Positions 8,414 to 18,481 of a DNA stretch of 55,438 bases are shown here, piece after piece. Below the pieces are notes generated by a model, which had not been told where the DNA came from, ran no database searches, and saw only the letters and a program-made list of their open reading frames with translations. The stretch is from Balneolaceae bacterium (GTDB lineage Bacteria; Bacteroidota; Rhodothermia; Balneolales; Balneolaceae): the NCBI GenBank assembly GCA_007118695.1, contig SKRC01000202.1, positions 1 to 55,438 on the forward strand. Direction: 5' to 3'. Made by a program: the position numbers and the translations under genes. How positions within the stretch are numbered: the stretch's first letter is position 1; the number at the start of each line of letters is the position of its first letter.

Positions 8414-8709
8414 AGAAATTGCATGTTAAACGGCTTTTTATGGTATCAGCTCCCCAGCTCCCGATCCTGCTTCCGTCTGAGTCCTTATCAGTCAAATACC
8501 AATTAGCATAACGATTGTGCACCGGCGGTAGTACTAGTGATGCAACCATTAAATTCGCTTAGTATCGACGATACTGTCAGTAGCAGATCATCCCTCCCGA
8601 CGGCGGCCGGGATGTCGCAAAAGCCTCCACCTCATTCCTCTTCAAAGGGGGACTTATTTGGCCGTAGCTGAAGATTCTATATAATCATTCACATTAACTG
8701 GTTATGAAA
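8414..8709. other. Intergenic region with a CCCGAC-type hairpin
   Basis: No gene is seen. A member of the CCCGAC-GGCG-GTCGGG hairpin family lies at 8596-8611, with one stem mismatch. Confidence 0.6.
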
Positions 8710-9144
8710 CTAGGAGGCCTGTTGCTGTAGTTTGGATTTATATACCATGGCATAAATTTTCATCTGTTTGACCATGGATACAAGTCCGTTTGAACGGGTA
8801 GGCGATAGATGCTCCTGCATACCGATTCTTTCAATAAATTCGGGTTTCGTGACAATGATCGTATCCGGATCTTCCCCGGAATAGAAGCGCACCATCAAGG
8901 CGACAAGCCCTTTGGTGATCGCAGCGTCGCTGTCGGCCTTGAATACCACCTTGCCATCCTGCAGTTCAGCGATAAGCCACACCTGGGATTGACATCCCCT
9001 GACAAGATTTTCATCTTTTTTATGTTTTTCCTCAAGAGGATCCAGTTTCTGGCCTAGCTTAATGATATGCTTATAACGCTCCTGCCAGTCGCCGAGAACC
9101 TTGAATTCCTTTATAATTCTTTCCTGTTTTTCGTGTATATCCAT
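8710..9144 (-). CDS. sufE: SufE family sulfur acceptor protein
   Basis: Accepts persulfide sulfur from a SufS-type cysteine desulfurase for iron-sulfur cluster assembly. With the start at the ATG at 9144 (MDIHEKQERII) the protein has 144 residues. That ATG is preferred over one nine codons upstream because AGGA lies 7 bp before it and SufE proteins begin close to this helix. The acceptor cysteine is Cys51 in 'LVRGCQSQVW'. SufS and the SufBCD scaffold are not in the window; the cysteine desulfurase at 28956 is far away and probably serves the NAD pathway. Confidence 0.94.
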   Translation of the reverse strand: MDIHEKQERIIKEFKVLGDWQERYKHIIKLGQKLDPLEEKHKKDENLVRGCQSQVWLIAELQDGKVVFKADSDAAITKGLVALMVRFYSGEDPDTIIVTKPEFIERIGMQEHLSPTRSNGLVSMVKQMKIYAMVYKSKLQQQAS

Positions 9145-9196
9145 AGTCCTATAAGATAGGAAATACAACATCCATTTACAGGGTCAGCCGGAAATT

Positions 9197-10456
9197 TCAT
9201 TTTTCTTTTTGCTCGGAAGACAGTTCGAGTGAAATATTCCCCTTGGTCGCTTCAACCTCATTATCATCTCCGAAAACCGGGTTTGCCGAGTCAATAACGG
9301 TGATGAATTTGCCGCTTATTGTCCGGATGCGGTATTCCTCTGTATTTGATTTACCATAGAACACTTTTTTGAAATGATTTTTTACCCTCTCCCAATCTTT
9401 CTCATGAATCATCTCTTTCGGGGATACCCCCACAATTCGGGAGGTGGGAATGCCTGTAATCGTACTGAAACTGTTTGTGATATAGGAATAGACATAATCA
9501 CCATTTTCATCCAACCGGACTTTGTAGCCAAAATCAGTTTTTTTGCCAAAAATTCGGCTGTAACTGCTGTTTCTTTTTTGCAGCATTTGAATGATTCTCT
9601 TTTGCAGAGATTTATTCTGAAACCGAATCCGAACAATCCTCTGATTGTCGCCTTGCATAAGGTTTGTTGATGCAATCACTTCCACATCCGCTCCACGCAG
9701 AGGGGAAATAGCCAAATCATAAATTCGATCATCAAAATCACCCGGCTTAAATGCTTCGAATTTCATCTTAAAACTTTCCAGATACTCGTCTGACAACAAC
9801 TCCCAAAACTTGATCTTTTTCAGCTCATCAGCATCGTACTTGACCAGTTCCCTGAAGGACTTATTGGCTGTGACAATATTTCCCTGTTCATCCAGGTCGA
9901 CAATCGTACTTTTGGCTTCCTCCTTGAGGTTATCAAATTCAACTTCTGTGTCAACCAGTGTTTGTTCCGAGCGTTTTCGTTCGGTAATATCGTGCTGGTA
10001 GGATACCCAATGTGTAATGTTTCCATCTGAATCGGTCAGGGGGTGAATGTCCCATTGATTGACAAATTCCGATCCGTCTTTTCGATAGTTAACGGTATGG
10101 CCAAAGAATGGTTGGCCCTGAGATAGATTAGATTTGAGCTTATCCAGCACTTGACGGTCGGTTTTTTCACCTTGCAGAATTCGCGGTGTTTTGCCGATCA
10201 CCTCGTCCCTGCTGTAACCTGTCATCCGCGTAAAACCGTCATTGACATAAACAATTTTCGGGCCGGGCTCTTCCAGTTCAAGCTCTGTGATAAGAATAGA
10301 ATCGTAATCATTTCGAATGGACCTTTCCAGCAAATCCAGAAAGGTTTTATATTTGTCAGTTTCGGCGATGAGTTCCCCCGCCAGGTTCTTTAATTTTGTA
10401 TATGAGGCATCGTCTTTACTGCACTTTTTTAGTAACTGTAGTAACTTTTCATCCAT
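9197..10456 (-). CDS. Multi-PAS sensor protein with a LOV-like, cysteine-less first PAS domain
   Basis: A 419-residue cytosolic protein with a short N-terminal coiled region (1-45) and three PAS domains (about 46-160, 165-280 and 285-410), but no kinase, cyclase or helix-turn-helix output domain. PAS1 strongly resembles a LOV photosensor: 'GKTPRILQGEKTD' takes the place of the LOV motif GXNCRFLQGPXTD, followed by 'NYRKDG', 'FVN' and 'YQHDIT'. Arg92, Gln95, Asn123, Asn133 and Gln154, which align with flavin contacts, are kept. The adduct-forming cysteine is replaced by Pro91. The protein might bind flavin and signal through protein contacts, or be an ordinary PAS domain of the common 'PRILQ' type. 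Confidence 0.88.
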   Translation of the reverse strand: MDEKLLQLLKKCSKDDASYTKLKNLAGELIAETDKYKTFLDLLERSIRNDYDSILITELELEEPGPKIVYVNDGFTRMTGYSRDEVIGKTPRILQGEKTDRQVLDKLKSNLSQGQPFFGHTVNYRKDGSEFVNQWDIHPLTDSDGNITHWVSYQHDITERKRSEQTLVDTEVEFDNLKEEAKSTIVDLDEQGNIVTANKSFRELVKYDADELKKIKFWELLSDEYLESFKMKFEAFKPGDFDDRIYDLAISPLRGADVEVIASTNLMQGDNQRIVRIRFQNKSLQKRIIQMLQKRNSSYSRIFGKKTDFGYKVRLDENGDYVYSYITNSFSTITGIPTSRIVGVSPKEMIHEKDWERVKNHFKKVFYGKSNTEEYRIRTISGKFITVIDSANPVFGDDNEVEATKGNISLELSSEQKEK

Positions 10457-10717
10457 GTCCTTGAGCCGGTGCTTGTTTCAATTTTGTGCGCGGATTTACC
10501 CGTCGAACAGCACTTCATTTCCCAATCGTTCCATTATTTAAACACTTTTTAACATAAAATCAGATAAGGCAGTTCCAACCACTGTAGCCTGATCCGGGAC
10601 CGGATATCTGAGATTCCATTTTTCCGACTCAGGGGGCCGGGGAATGGAACCACTTTTTTGATTAAAACTACAGTGTGCAGAAACGGAGAAATGCGGCTTA
10701 ACCCCTAGTGGGTCGAT

Positions 10718-11881
10718 CTATTTTAAAATCTCTTTGGCAATGGTTTGCAACTGCATATTGGAAGTCCCCTCGTAAATCTTGCCGATCTTTGAATCACGAT
10801 AAAATTTCTCGACCGGATATTCTTTTACATAACCATATCCCCCGAACAGGTCTATTGCCAGGGAAGTAACACTTTCTGCAACCTCGGAACTGTAATATTT
10901 AGCCATTGCCGCCTCCTTCAGAAACTTTTGTCCGGACGCCTTCAATCTGGCTGCATTATATACAAGCAGACGGGCTGTCTCAATATCAGTTGCCATCCTT
11001 GCAAGCTGAAACTGCACTCCCTGAAAATCGGAAATAGCCTTTCCAAACTGTTTTCGCTCCTGGGTATAGGCAAGAGTTGCATCAAACGCACCCTGGGCAA
11101 TCCCGATCATTTGAGCACCTATACCGATCCGTCCTTCATTCAGCGTTTCCATCGCCACCTTGTATCCTTTTCCGATCTCACCTAAAACATTCTCTTTCGG
11201 TACACGAACGTCTTCAAGCAATACTTCGCAGGTGGAGCTGGCCCTGATTCCCAGTTTGTTTTCTTTTTTGGATACAGAAAATCCGTCGCTGTCCCTCTCA
11301 ACAATAAAAGCGGTAATTCCCTTATAGCCGGCTTCCGGGTTCACATTGGCAAATACCAGGAAAATTTCCGCTTCATCTGCATTGGTAATCCAGAGTTTCG
11401 CCCCGTTTAGAACAAAATGGCCGCCGTCCTCTTTGGCACTGGCTTTGAGCGCAAAGGCATCACTGCCCGAACCTGCTTCCGACAGGCAGTAGGCTCCCAC
11501 TTTTTCATTGGCAAGAATTGGCAGCCACTTCTGTTTTTGCTCTTCGCTGCCCCAACGTAAAAAAGCATTATTTACAAGTGTATTCTGCACATCCATAAAT
11601 ACCCCGGCTGATGCATCCACTCTTGAGATCTGTTCGATGGCCACGATGCTCATGAAAAAAGTACCGCCGCCGCCCTGGTATTTCTCGGGAATTTCAATCC
11701 CCATCAACCCCATCTCAAAAAACTGCTTGATCAGATCAGGGTCCAGCTTGGCCGCTTCATCCATCTCATGGACCCTGGGCTTGATCGCCGACTCGGCAAA
11801 TTCAAAAGCCGCCTCTTTGAGCATCAGTTCGTCATCGGAAAGTTGTGTTAAGGCCGGTATTGTGGTATCTACTGTTGACAT
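10718..11881 (-). CDS. Acyl-CoA dehydrogenase (short-chain type)
   Basis: FAD-dependent dehydrogenase that introduces the first double bond of an acyl-CoA in beta-oxidation or amino-acid breakdown and passes electrons to ETF. The 387 residues match the usual length. Visible landmarks are 'CLSEAGSGSDAF' and 'WITNADEAEIF' in the flavin-binding middle domain, 'QYAxR'-type helices near 'QERKQFGKAISDFQGVQF', and the catalytic base Glu371 in 'IYEGTSNMQ'. It is monocistronic. With mutAB-meaB nearby it fits an odd-chain fatty acid or branched-chain amino-acid catabolic setting, though the exact substrate is not visible. Confidence 0.95.
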   Translation of the reverse strand: MSTVDTTIPALTQLSDDELMLKEAAFEFAESAIKPRVHEMDEAAKLDPDLIKQFFEMGLMGIEIPEKYQGGGGTFFMSIVAIEQISRVDASAGVFMDVQNTLVNNAFLRWGSEEQKQKWLPILANEKVGAYCLSEAGSGSDAFALKASAKEDGGHFVLNGAKLWITNADEAEIFLVFANVNPEAGYKGITAFIVERDSDGFSVSKKENKLGIRASSTCEVLLEDVRVPKENVLGEIGKGYKVAMETLNEGRIGIGAQMIGIAQGAFDATLAYTQERKQFGKAISDFQGVQFQLARMATDIETARLLVYNAARLKASGQKFLKEAAMAKYYSSEVAESVTSLAIDLFGGYGYVKEYPVEKFYRDSKIGKIYEGTSNMQLQTIAKEILK

Positions 11882-12492
11882 ATTCTAAACTGATTGATGA
11901 GTTGTTTATTTTACTTTCCAATATAATGAATTGGAAGCGCTTTTAACGGTGTTATTTGTGATACATCCCGGGTTTCGTGAAAAAGTACCGTTGCCTGACC
12001 TGATTATTTAAAATACTAAAAAGCTTCCTTCATTTAAATGACACAGAGCGTTTCGAGTGAAGCGATTCCCATGGAGTACTCATCTTTTCCTTGTGTAGTG
12101 AAACGTTACCCACGACGCGAAATGTGGGTTAGAGCTTCCCTGACATCTGCCAGCACTAACAGAGATCACCCCGAACAGGATATATCAGACAGAAGCTCCA
12201 AATCAGCTCTTCTCCGGCTTTTTACAGAGCAGTGCAACGGACCCGGCCGCAGAATCAAGCTGACCGTTGTATCGTTCACGGAGCTAAGGCTCGGACTACG
12301 AAGAGTGGTATCGCCTTGTCACCTGAAAACGACTTGGTTGATGCACCTGCCGGACCATCCCGGAAAGCTTTGCAAATCCGATTTTTGGACGGGCTCTGCG
12401 TTATCGGGTTTTCAAAATCTCTCCGGCCTTTATCTGGAATAAATATCTTGGATTTTGAAAAGCCTTATCCTAATGAAATTTAAAAGTAATAC
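11882..12492. other. Intergenic region with decayed dispersed elements
   Basis: I see no credible gene in these 611 bp. The segment 12061-12073 (AGCGATTCCCATG) recurs inverted at 31688-31700. Positions 12401-12419 are an inverted copy of the motif at 36097-36115 (18 of 19 bases). The piece at 12117-12140 resembles the inverted end of the element at 31640-31660. The acyl-CoA dehydrogenase promoter should lie in the first part. Confidence 0.55.
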
Positions 12493-12924
12493 TCATTGAT
12501 AACCATTATTATCGGATCCATCGTTGGGTTTTACATCGTAAGGTTTCGAGGAGCTTAATGGCTCGGGAGCATCCAGGTAGAGATTCAGAGATTCTTCACA
12601 CACTTCATTTGCATCAAATATTTCAATCCGGACCCTTGGCAAAGTACCGGTTGAAAAACCGGGCAAATAGACCACATCCAGCACCTGGAATGCCACCGTC
12701 CCGAGATTCTCCCCTTGCAGGTTGCCTTCCAGCGGACTGTAATTGATACTTACATCACTCTCGTACACCACGGCACAAGCGGTTTTGTCGATAAGCCCAT
12801 ACAATCCGTCGGCTCGAAGAGGTGTTACATCCGGTATTTTATCCAGCCGGACTTCAGGGCTGTCGCCTGTGCCGAGTCCCGTGCTACTGGCCCCACGATT
12901 TTCGAAAAAGCTTCTCAACCTCAA
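12493..12924 (-). CDS. Hypothetical protein, possibly an N-terminally truncated secreted protein
   Basis: A 143-residue reading frame whose first 41 bp overlap the end of the HAD gene at 12884. The body ('YGLIDKTACAVVYESDVSINYSPLEGN', described here only in part) is beta-rich with Gly, Pro and Asp turns and two cysteines (about 49 and 108), like a secreted beta-sandwich domain. No signal peptide or lipobox precedes it. The tail is Asp/Asn-rich. I cannot name a family. The lack of an export signal and the overlap suggest it may be the remnant of a longer lipoprotein. Composition argues against a shadow frame. Confidence 0.5.
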   Translation of the reverse strand: MRLRSFFENRGASSTGLGTGDSPEVRLDKIPDVTPLRADGLYGLIDKTACAVVYESDVSINYSPLEGNLQGENLGTVAFQVLDVVYLPGFSTGTLPRVRIEIFDANEVCEESLNLYLDAPEPLSSSKPYDVKPNDGSDNNGYQ

Positions 12925-13549
12925 TCAATGAATTACAGACGGCAATTGCTTTTCCCGCGGCTTCTTTTGAGGGTTGTTTCAGATCGGGAACAATGATGAC
13001 ATTGATGCCGGCCGCATGCGCCGCCAAAGCACCTGTATCGGTATCTTCCAGCACCAGGCACTTGGCCGAGTCCAGTTTCAGTTTTGACACGGCAAGTAAA
13101 TATGGGTCAGGATGTGGTTTATTGCGACGGGCTTCATCCCGGGCGGTGATGGAATGGAAATTTTTCCTGATGCCATTGAGCCGTGCCTCCGCATCTTCGC
13201 GTTTACTATTAGTGACGACCGAACAGGTCATCTCAAGGGCACCGAGATAGGTAAGAATGGATTGAACCCCGGGCTGAAATGGCACGCCTTGTTCCTGCTC
13301 GATGGCCTTTAAAAATCGATTGCGATGTTTTTGGTAGCCTTCAAGCGGAAAATCATTACCAAATGTATCTAAAAAAAGCTGGTAAATTTCATCCGGTGCA
13401 CGGCCAACCATTTCAAGATAAAGATCGTCTGTGATCTCATAGTCAAATTCTGCAGCTGCACGTTGACTGGCCTTTCTGCTCTGCCGCTCCGAGTCGACCA
13501 ATAGCCCGTCCATATCAAAAATTACCGCTTCCGGTTTGGGGATATTCAT
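12884..13549 (-). CDS. HAD-superfamily hydrolase, beta-phosphoglucomutase-like
   Basis: Phosphotransferase or phosphatase of HAD subfamily IA with a helical cap. Motif I is 'FDMDGLLVDSE' (nucleophile and acid Asp), motif II is the Ser/Thr region 'VVTNSKRED', motif III is the Lys in 'RRNKPHPDPY', and motif IV is 'LEDTDTGALAA'. The start is placed at the ATG at 13549 (MNIPKPEAVIFDMDG). This is because the 28 residues encoded upstream are unlike the family and the DXD motif should lie near residue 10; the protein then has 221 residues. Substrate is unknown (sugar phosphates are usual). A 16-bp palindrome 66 bp upstream may be its operator. Confidence 0.92.
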   Translation of the reverse strand: MNIPKPEAVIFDMDGLLVDSERQSRKASQRAAAEFDYEITDDLYLEMVGRAPDEIYQLFLDTFGNDFPLEGYQKHRNRFLKAIEQEQGVPFQPGVQSILTYLGALEMTCSVVTNSKREDAEARLNGIRKNFHSITARDEARRNKPHPDPYLLAVSKLKLDSAKCLVLEDTDTGALAAHAAGINVIIVPDLKQPSKEAAGKAIAVCNSLIEVEKLFRKSWGQ

Positions 13550-13614
13550 TTGCTTTTTGTTGGTTATTTTGATCTGAAAAATAATGGGGAAAATGCCAAT
13601 CTTCAGGCATTTCA

Positions 13615-13630
13615 CAGCACTACAGTGCTG
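13615..13630. promoter_or_regulatory. Candidate operator upstream of the HAD hydrolase
   Basis: CAGCACT and AGTGCTG form a perfect 7-bp inverted repeat with a 2-bp spacer, 66 bp upstream of the start at 13549. A smaller CAGGG/CCCTG inverted repeat follows at 13642-13658. Confidence 0.35.
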
Positions 13631-13721
13631 CACTGGAAGTACAGGGCTTGATACCCTGAACCGATCAATAAAACCACTTTTCCGGGCTTAAAATTCAAAT
13701 CAAAAAACCACCTGAAGATCC

Positions 13722-14058
13722 CATCCCCGTCCACTGCTCACTGCCTACAGAACACCCCACAAAAGCTTGCGCTGAACGCGCAACCTTTTTCTCACCTTGA
13801 GGGGAGATGGATGTAATGCGTCCAGCATTACATCCTGAGGGGTGTTCCCTGCCACTGCAACTGCCCACTGGTAAGTGCTACTGCCACTGCCTACTGAACC
13901 TACCCACTACACTGCGCCCTGCTCCTTGTTGCAAACTGCCCCCCCCTGGCCACTATCACTCTGCATACTGATAACTGCTAACAGCCCACTGCCCTCTACC
14001 TTCTTATTCCTGACATCTGCACCCTGGCAACTGGCAACTGGTAACTGATAACTGAAAA
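13722..14058. repeat. Degenerate heptamer array (CTGCCNA / CTGGTAA type) upstream of mutA
   Basis: The 7-bp units CTGCCCA, CTGCCTA, CTGGCAA, CTGGTAA and CTGATAA follow each other across most of the gap before mutA. They are interrupted by the structured element at 13750-13847. No gene and no cobalamin riboswitch hallmark is visible. Confidence 0.75.
13750..13847. repeat. Structured dispersed element E1 (GAACACCCC ... GAGGGGTGTTC)
   Basis: The element is bounded by inverted ends GAACACCCC and GGGGTGTTC. Inside are two perfect hairpins. TTGCGC and GCGCAA surround the loop TGAAC (13767-13783). GGATGTAATGC and GCATTACATCC surround the loop GTCCA (13809-13835). Relatives lie at 21745-21782, 30325-30389 and 33871-33926. 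Confidence 0.75.
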
Positions 14059-14178
14059 ACCGTTCGCAAACGGTATGGCTTTAATTTACATTTATCTTTA
14101 TGTACGGAGAATCATTTCTATTCACCGTAATCATACAATTTGATTATGTATCGAATACACGAATAATTACCTGAAATT

Positions 14179-16215
14179 ATGGCGGATAAAATGAAACCAG
14201 AGCAAACCGATAATCTGTTTAAGGAATTTGACCCCGTTACCCGTGAAGAGTGGGAGAAGGCGATCAGGCGGGACCTCGATGGCGAGGATTACAAAAAAAA
14301 GCTGCGCTGGGATACCGGGGAAGGATTTTCTGTATTGCCGTTTTATATGAGAGAAGATCTTGAAAAACTTTCACTCCCTGACAATCTGCCGGGTGAATTC
14401 CCTTACCTGAGAGGAAATCGCAAAACGGCTGATTGGGACATTACAGAGAATATCACGGCTTCAGGCATCGAAGAATCGAACCGCCTGGCAAGGGAAGCCG
14501 TGACTATGGGAGCCGGATCACTCTACCTGTTTACGGAAGTGACTCCCCATGAAGGCATGCTGGGTGGAGATATACGGGGAGTGCCGCTTCAGGAACAGTC
14601 TGACATGAAAAAACTGCTCGATGGAATTGACCTCACCGAAGTATCCGTTTGTTTTGATGCCGGTATGGCATCCCCGCTCTATCATGGAATGTTTTTGAAT
14701 GAACTTGAGCGGCAAAACCTCGGCACATCGGATGCCGCTGCATCATTTTGTTACGATCCATTCACCTGGGGCGCCCGGCACGGCCGGTGGTCCAACAAAG
14801 AAGACAGGATCGGCGAGATCATTACCGATTTAATCCATTCGCCGTATCGCACACTCTCTGTCAACGGGACATTCTATCACCAATGCGGGGCAACCATGGC
14901 CCAGGAACTGGGCATTGCCCTCGCCATAGGCAGTGAATTCCTCGCGCATGCAGCAACAAGGGGACTGGATATCTCCCAGGCTGCCAGGTCCGTTCATATG
15001 AAATTGCCTGTAGGGTCGTACTATTTCCCGGAAATCGCCAAATTCCGCGCCGTCCGGCTTTTGTGGAGCAAACTAGTTTCAGTATATGATAAAGAAGCCG
15101 GGCAAGAAGCAACATTGATGGTCCGGGCTGAAACATCACCGTGGAACAAGTCGGTCAGCGACCCTTATAACAATATTCTCAGATCCACGACGGAGGCGAT
15201 GTCGGCGATCGCCGGAGGCGCCGATTCCATCCGAATCGAACCATTCGACAGCCGGTTTCGCCAGCCTTCGCCGTTCTCACGCCGTATTGCAAGAAATATC
15301 CATCACATTCTCCGGCACGAATCCTATCTCCATATGGTAACCGATCCGGCGGCCGGTTCCTATTACGTTGAACAGCTAACGGATGAGATCGCCTCGGCAA
15401 GCTGGGATTTTTTCAAATTTCTTGAACAGCAAGGGGGCTTCAGTAAAGCGCTGGAAGGCCGTTTTTTACAGCTCGCCCTCGAGGAGTCAAACCATGAGAA
15501 GCAAACAGCAGTCAGACAGCGCAGGCGAATTCTTGTGGGAAGCAATCACTACCCGAATCCTGAGCAACAAATGCCGGCGGCACCCTACAGAGAACTGCCC
15601 GCAAAATCTCTACAGCAAACTGATCGGCATCAATTGCAGGAAGCCAACCTGGAGCACATCCGGCAGGCTATTGCGGATGGAGCCAAGGCCGGCGACACAG
15701 TTCATGCAGTGCTTCAGGTCCAGAAACACCTTTATCCTTCTCTGCTGCCGTGGCATGCATCAGAATTATTTGAATCTATCCGTATTGAAACAGCCGGCTT
15801 CCGGGAAAAAACCGGCCGCATACCGGTCGTGGCACTGCTCCCGACAGGCAGCAAAAAGATGCGGACCATCCGGGCTTCCTTTGCCAGAAATTACCTCGGG
15901 GTTGCCGGGTACGACATTCGGGGACACGCCGGGTTTGAGAGTATCGGTGAGGCGGCGGATCGGTTCAAGTCCATGGACCCCGATATCATCGTACTTTGCA
16001 GTTCCGATGAGGAATACCGGGAGCTGGCCGGGCCTTTTTGCAAAACTTTCCGCGAGTCATTCAGCCCGGAACCACTTCTCATACTGGCCGGCAATCCGGA
16101 TGATTCGGCCCGGTACTACCGGGAACTGGGAATCAATGCCTTTATCCATGGCCAAACAGATATGGTTGATACACTCAGTGATATACACAGCAAACTGGAG
16201 GAAAAGTTATCATGA
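14179..16215 (+). CDS. mutA: Methylmalonyl-CoA mutase, small (beta) subunit
   Basis: Structural partner of MutB in the heterodimeric mutase that interconverts methylmalonyl-CoA and succinyl-CoA. The 678-residue protein has the TIM-barrel mutase domain (about 20-520, with '[20 protein letters not shown]' and '[16 protein letters not shown]') and a flavodoxin-like C-terminal domain. That domain lacks the cobalamin-binding DXHXXG motif: the equivalent stretch reads '[19 protein letters not shown]'. This is the expected state for the non-catalytic subunit. Its stop overlaps the mutB start by 4 bp (ATGA). Confidence 0.95.
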   Translation: MADKMKPEQTDNLFKEFDPVTREEWEKAIRRDLDGEDYKKKLRWDTGEGFSVLPFYMREDLEKLSLPDNLPGEFPYLRGNRKTADWDITENITASGIEESNRLAREAVTMGAGSLYLFTEVTPHEGMLGGDIRGVPLQEQSDMKKLLDGIDLTEVSVCFDAGMASPLYHGMFLNELERQNLGTSDAAASFCYDPFTWGARHGRWSNKEDRIGEIITDLIHSPYRTLSVNGTFYHQCGATMAQELGIALAIGSEFLAHAATRGLDISQAARSVHMKLPVGSYYFPEIAKFRAVRLLWSKLVSVYDKEAGQEATLMVRAETSPWNKSVSDPYNNILRSTTEAMSAIAGGADSIRIEPFDSRFRQPSPFSRRIARNIHHILRHESYLHMVTDPAAGSYYVEQLTDEIASASWDFFKFLEQQGGFSKALEGRFLQLALEESNHEKQTAVRQRRRILVGSNHYPNPEQQMPAAPYRELPAKSLQQTDRHQLQEANLEHIRQAIADGAKAGDTVHAVLQVQKHLYPSLLPWHASELFESIRIETAGFREKTGRIPVVALLPTGSKKMRTIRASFARNYLGVAGYDIRGHAGFESIGEAADRFKSMDPDIIVLCSSDEEYRELAGPFCKTFRESFSPEPLLILAGNPDDSARYYRELGINAFIHGQTDMVDTLSDIHSKLEEKLS

Positions 16216-18374
16216 GCACGATAAAAAGGCCCGTTTTTTCTGACATCGGATATCGAACTGATTCAAAACCGTCATCACAACGCACGGATGGCGAAAACAA
16301 AGAATGGATGACCCCGGAAATGATACCCATCAAACCGTTTTTCATCCGCAGGGACGCCGAAGATCTGCATCATTTAGATTTCGCCGCCGGCGTCCCGCCC
16401 TTCCTGCGCGGGCCGTATTCCACCATGTACACCGTGCGTCCCTGGACCATCCGCCAATATGCCGGCTTTTCCACCGCAGAGGAGTCGAATGCCTTTTACC
16501 GCCGCAACCTGGCCGCCGGCCAAAAAGGCCTTTCCGTGGCCTTCGACCTGCCGACTCACCGGGGCTACGACTCCGACCATCCCCGGGTGACCGGTGATGT
16601 CGGAAAAGCAGGCGTTGCCATCGACTCCATCCTCGACATGAACATATTGTTTGATGGGATCCCGCTGGATGAGATATCTGTCTCGATGACAATGAACGGG
16701 GCTGTTATACCTATCATGGCCTTTTACATCGTGGCAGCAGAAGAACAGGGCGTATCCTCCGATAACCTGAAAGGAACGATTCAAAACGACATACTCAAGG
16801 AATTTATGGTACGGAACACCTATATCTATCCTCCGGAACCGTCGATGAGAATTGTCAGCGACATTTTAGAATTTACATCCAAAAAAATGCCCAAATTCAA
16901 TTCCATCAGTGTGAGCGGATATCACATGCATGAAGCGGGAGCAACGGCCGACCTTGAGCTGGCCTACACCCTGGCTGATGGACTGGAATACGTCCGAACC
17001 GGACTTAATGCGGGCCTTGATATAGATGAATTTGCTCCACGTATCTCTTTTTTCTGGGGCATTGGAATGAACCATTTTATGGAGATCGCCAAGATGCGGG
17101 CAGCCCGTCTGCTTTGGGCCAAATTGATGAAACAGTTCAACCCGCAAAATCCCAAATCGCTTTCACTGCGCACCCACTGTCAGACATCCGGCTGGAGTCT
17201 GACCGAGCAGGATCCCTACAACAACATTACGCGGACTTGTATTGAAGCCCTGGCCGCGGCTCTCGGCCACACCCAGTCGCTGCACACCAACGCGCTTGAC
17301 GAAGCTATAGCCCTGCCAACCGATTTTTCCGCCCGGATCGCCCGTAATACCCAGCTCTGCCTGCAGGAAGAGACCGGCATTACCAGGGCGATCGATCCAT
17401 GGGCCGGTTCGTACTATGTTGAATACCTGACCGATCGCCTTGCCCGGCACGCATGGGAGTTGATTGGGGAGGTGGAAGAGCTTGGCGGCATGACCAAAGC
17501 GATCGAATCCGGCGTTCCCAAGATGCGCATCGAGGAAGCAGCCGCAAAAAAACAGGCGCGTCTCGACAGTGGCAGGGAGATCATTATCGGCATGAACAAG
17601 TACCGGTTGGAAAAAGAGGAACCGATTGATATCCTTGAGGTGGATAACGCGGAAGTGTGCCGCTCGCAAACAGAGCGGCTGAAAATGCTAAAACAGGACC
17701 GGGACGATGAGGCTGTTCAGCACTCCCTGAATGCTCTCACAAATTGTGCCGAAACAGGTGAGGGCAATTTGCTGGAGCTGGCTGTCGAAGCGGCCCGAAA
17801 CCGTGCAACTCTTGGTGAGATATCCGATGCCATGGAAAAGGCATTCGGCCGTTACCAGGCAACCATTAAATCAATATCAGGTGTATATTCCTCGGAAATG
17901 GAACATGATGACGAATTTAAAAAAACCCTTGCTCTGGCTGACCGGTTTGAGGAACAGGAAGGGCGCCGGCCTCGCATCCTGGTAGCAAAACTTGGCCAGG
18001 ATGGCCACGACCGCGGGGCGAAGGTGATCGCCACCAGTTTTGCCGATCTCGGATTCGATGTGGACATCGGCCCCTTATTTCAGACCCCGGAGGAAGCCGC
18101 CAGGCAGGCGGTTGAAAACGATGTACATATCCTCGGCATATCCAGCCTTGCCGCCGGCCACAAGAGCCTGGTTCCGGATGTGATAGAAGAGCTGAAAAAG
18201 CTTGGGCGGGATGATATCATGGTCATTGTCGGCGGTGTGATCCCCAGCCAGGATTACCAGTACCTCTATGAGAAAGGCGTGGCCGCAGTTTTCGGTCCTG
18301 GAACCGTTATCTCAACGGCTGCCCGGAAAATTCTGGAAGTTCTGATAAACGGGGGGATGAATATCGAATATTGA
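16212..18374 (+). CDS. mutB: Methylmalonyl-CoA mutase, large (catalytic alpha) subunit
   Basis: Adenosylcobalamin-dependent catalytic subunit, 720 residues, converting methylmalonyl-CoA to succinyl-CoA in propionyl-CoA use (or the reverse). The mutase barrel includes '[18 protein letters not shown]' and '[19 protein letters not shown]'. The C-terminal B12 domain carries the lower-ligand His in '[11 protein letters not shown]' together with '[12 protein letters not shown]' and 'GGVIPSQDY'. It is translationally coupled to mutA and followed by meaB. The last residues 'NIEY-stop' are encoded by the start of a heptamer array (GAATATTGA). Confidence 0.98.
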   Translation: MSTIKRPVFSDIGYRTDSKPSSQRTDGENKEWMTPEMIPIKPFFIRRDAEDLHHLDFAAGVPPFLRGPYSTMYTVRPWTIRQYAGFSTAEESNAFYRRNLAAGQKGLSVAFDLPTHRGYDSDHPRVTGDVGKAGVAIDSILDMNILFDGIPLDEISVSMTMNGAVIPIMAFYIVAAEEQGVSSDNLKGTIQNDILKEFMVRNTYIYPPEPSMRIVSDILEFTSKKMPKFNSISVSGYHMHEAGATADLELAYTLADGLEYVRTGLNAGLDIDEFAPRISFFWGIGMNHFMEIAKMRAARLLWAKLMKQFNPQNPKSLSLRTHCQTSGWSLTEQDPYNNITRTCIEALAAALGHTQSLHTNALDEAIALPTDFSARIARNTQLCLQEETGITRAIDPWAGSYYVEYLTDRLARHAWELIGEVEELGGMTKAIESGVPKMRIEEAAAKKQARLDSGREIIIGMNKYRLEKEEPIDILEVDNAEVCRSQTERLKMLKQDRDDEAVQHSLNALTNCAETGEGNLLELAVEAARNRATLGEISDAMEKAFGRYQATIKSISGVYSSEMEHDDEFKKTLALADRFEEQEGRRPRILVAKLGQDGHDRGAKVIATSFADLGFDVDIGPLFQTPEEAARQAVENDVHILGISSLAAGHKSLVPDVIEELKKLGRDDIMVIVGGVIPSQDYQYLYEKGVAAVFGPGTVISTAARKILEVLINGGMNIEY

Positions 18375-18475
18375 ATAATGAACGAGGAATGGCGACATAT
18401 ACTTCATTATTCTGCGGTTCCTTGTTCGTTATTCAATTGTTCTGCGGTTCATCGGTTCATCAAATCTGGTTATCT
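18357..18475. repeat. Heptamer array forming a long inverted repeat between mutB and meaB
   Basis: TGAATAA, TGAACGA and GGAATGG units run on from the mutB stop codon. TTGAATAATGAACGAGGAA (18371-18389) pairs with TTCCTTGTTCGTTATTCAA (18418-18436) at 17 of 19 positions, giving a strong RNA hairpin. TTCTGCGGTTC is repeated at 18410-18420 and 18441-18451. Confidence 0.75.
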
Positions 18476-18481
18476 TCTGTT

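Noticed and set aside
13634-14178. Cobalamin riboswitch upstream of mutA
   Set aside because: I saw no B12 box or the usual conserved helices; the gap is filled by heptamers and element E1.
15383-16243. 286-residue frame within mutA in another reading frame
   Set aside because: Shadow of a strongly supported mutase gene; it has no recognisable domain.
18371-18481. 37-residue N-terminal extension of MeaB
   Set aside because: It would be encoded by the inverted heptamer array and is unlike the family, so the start was moved to 18482.
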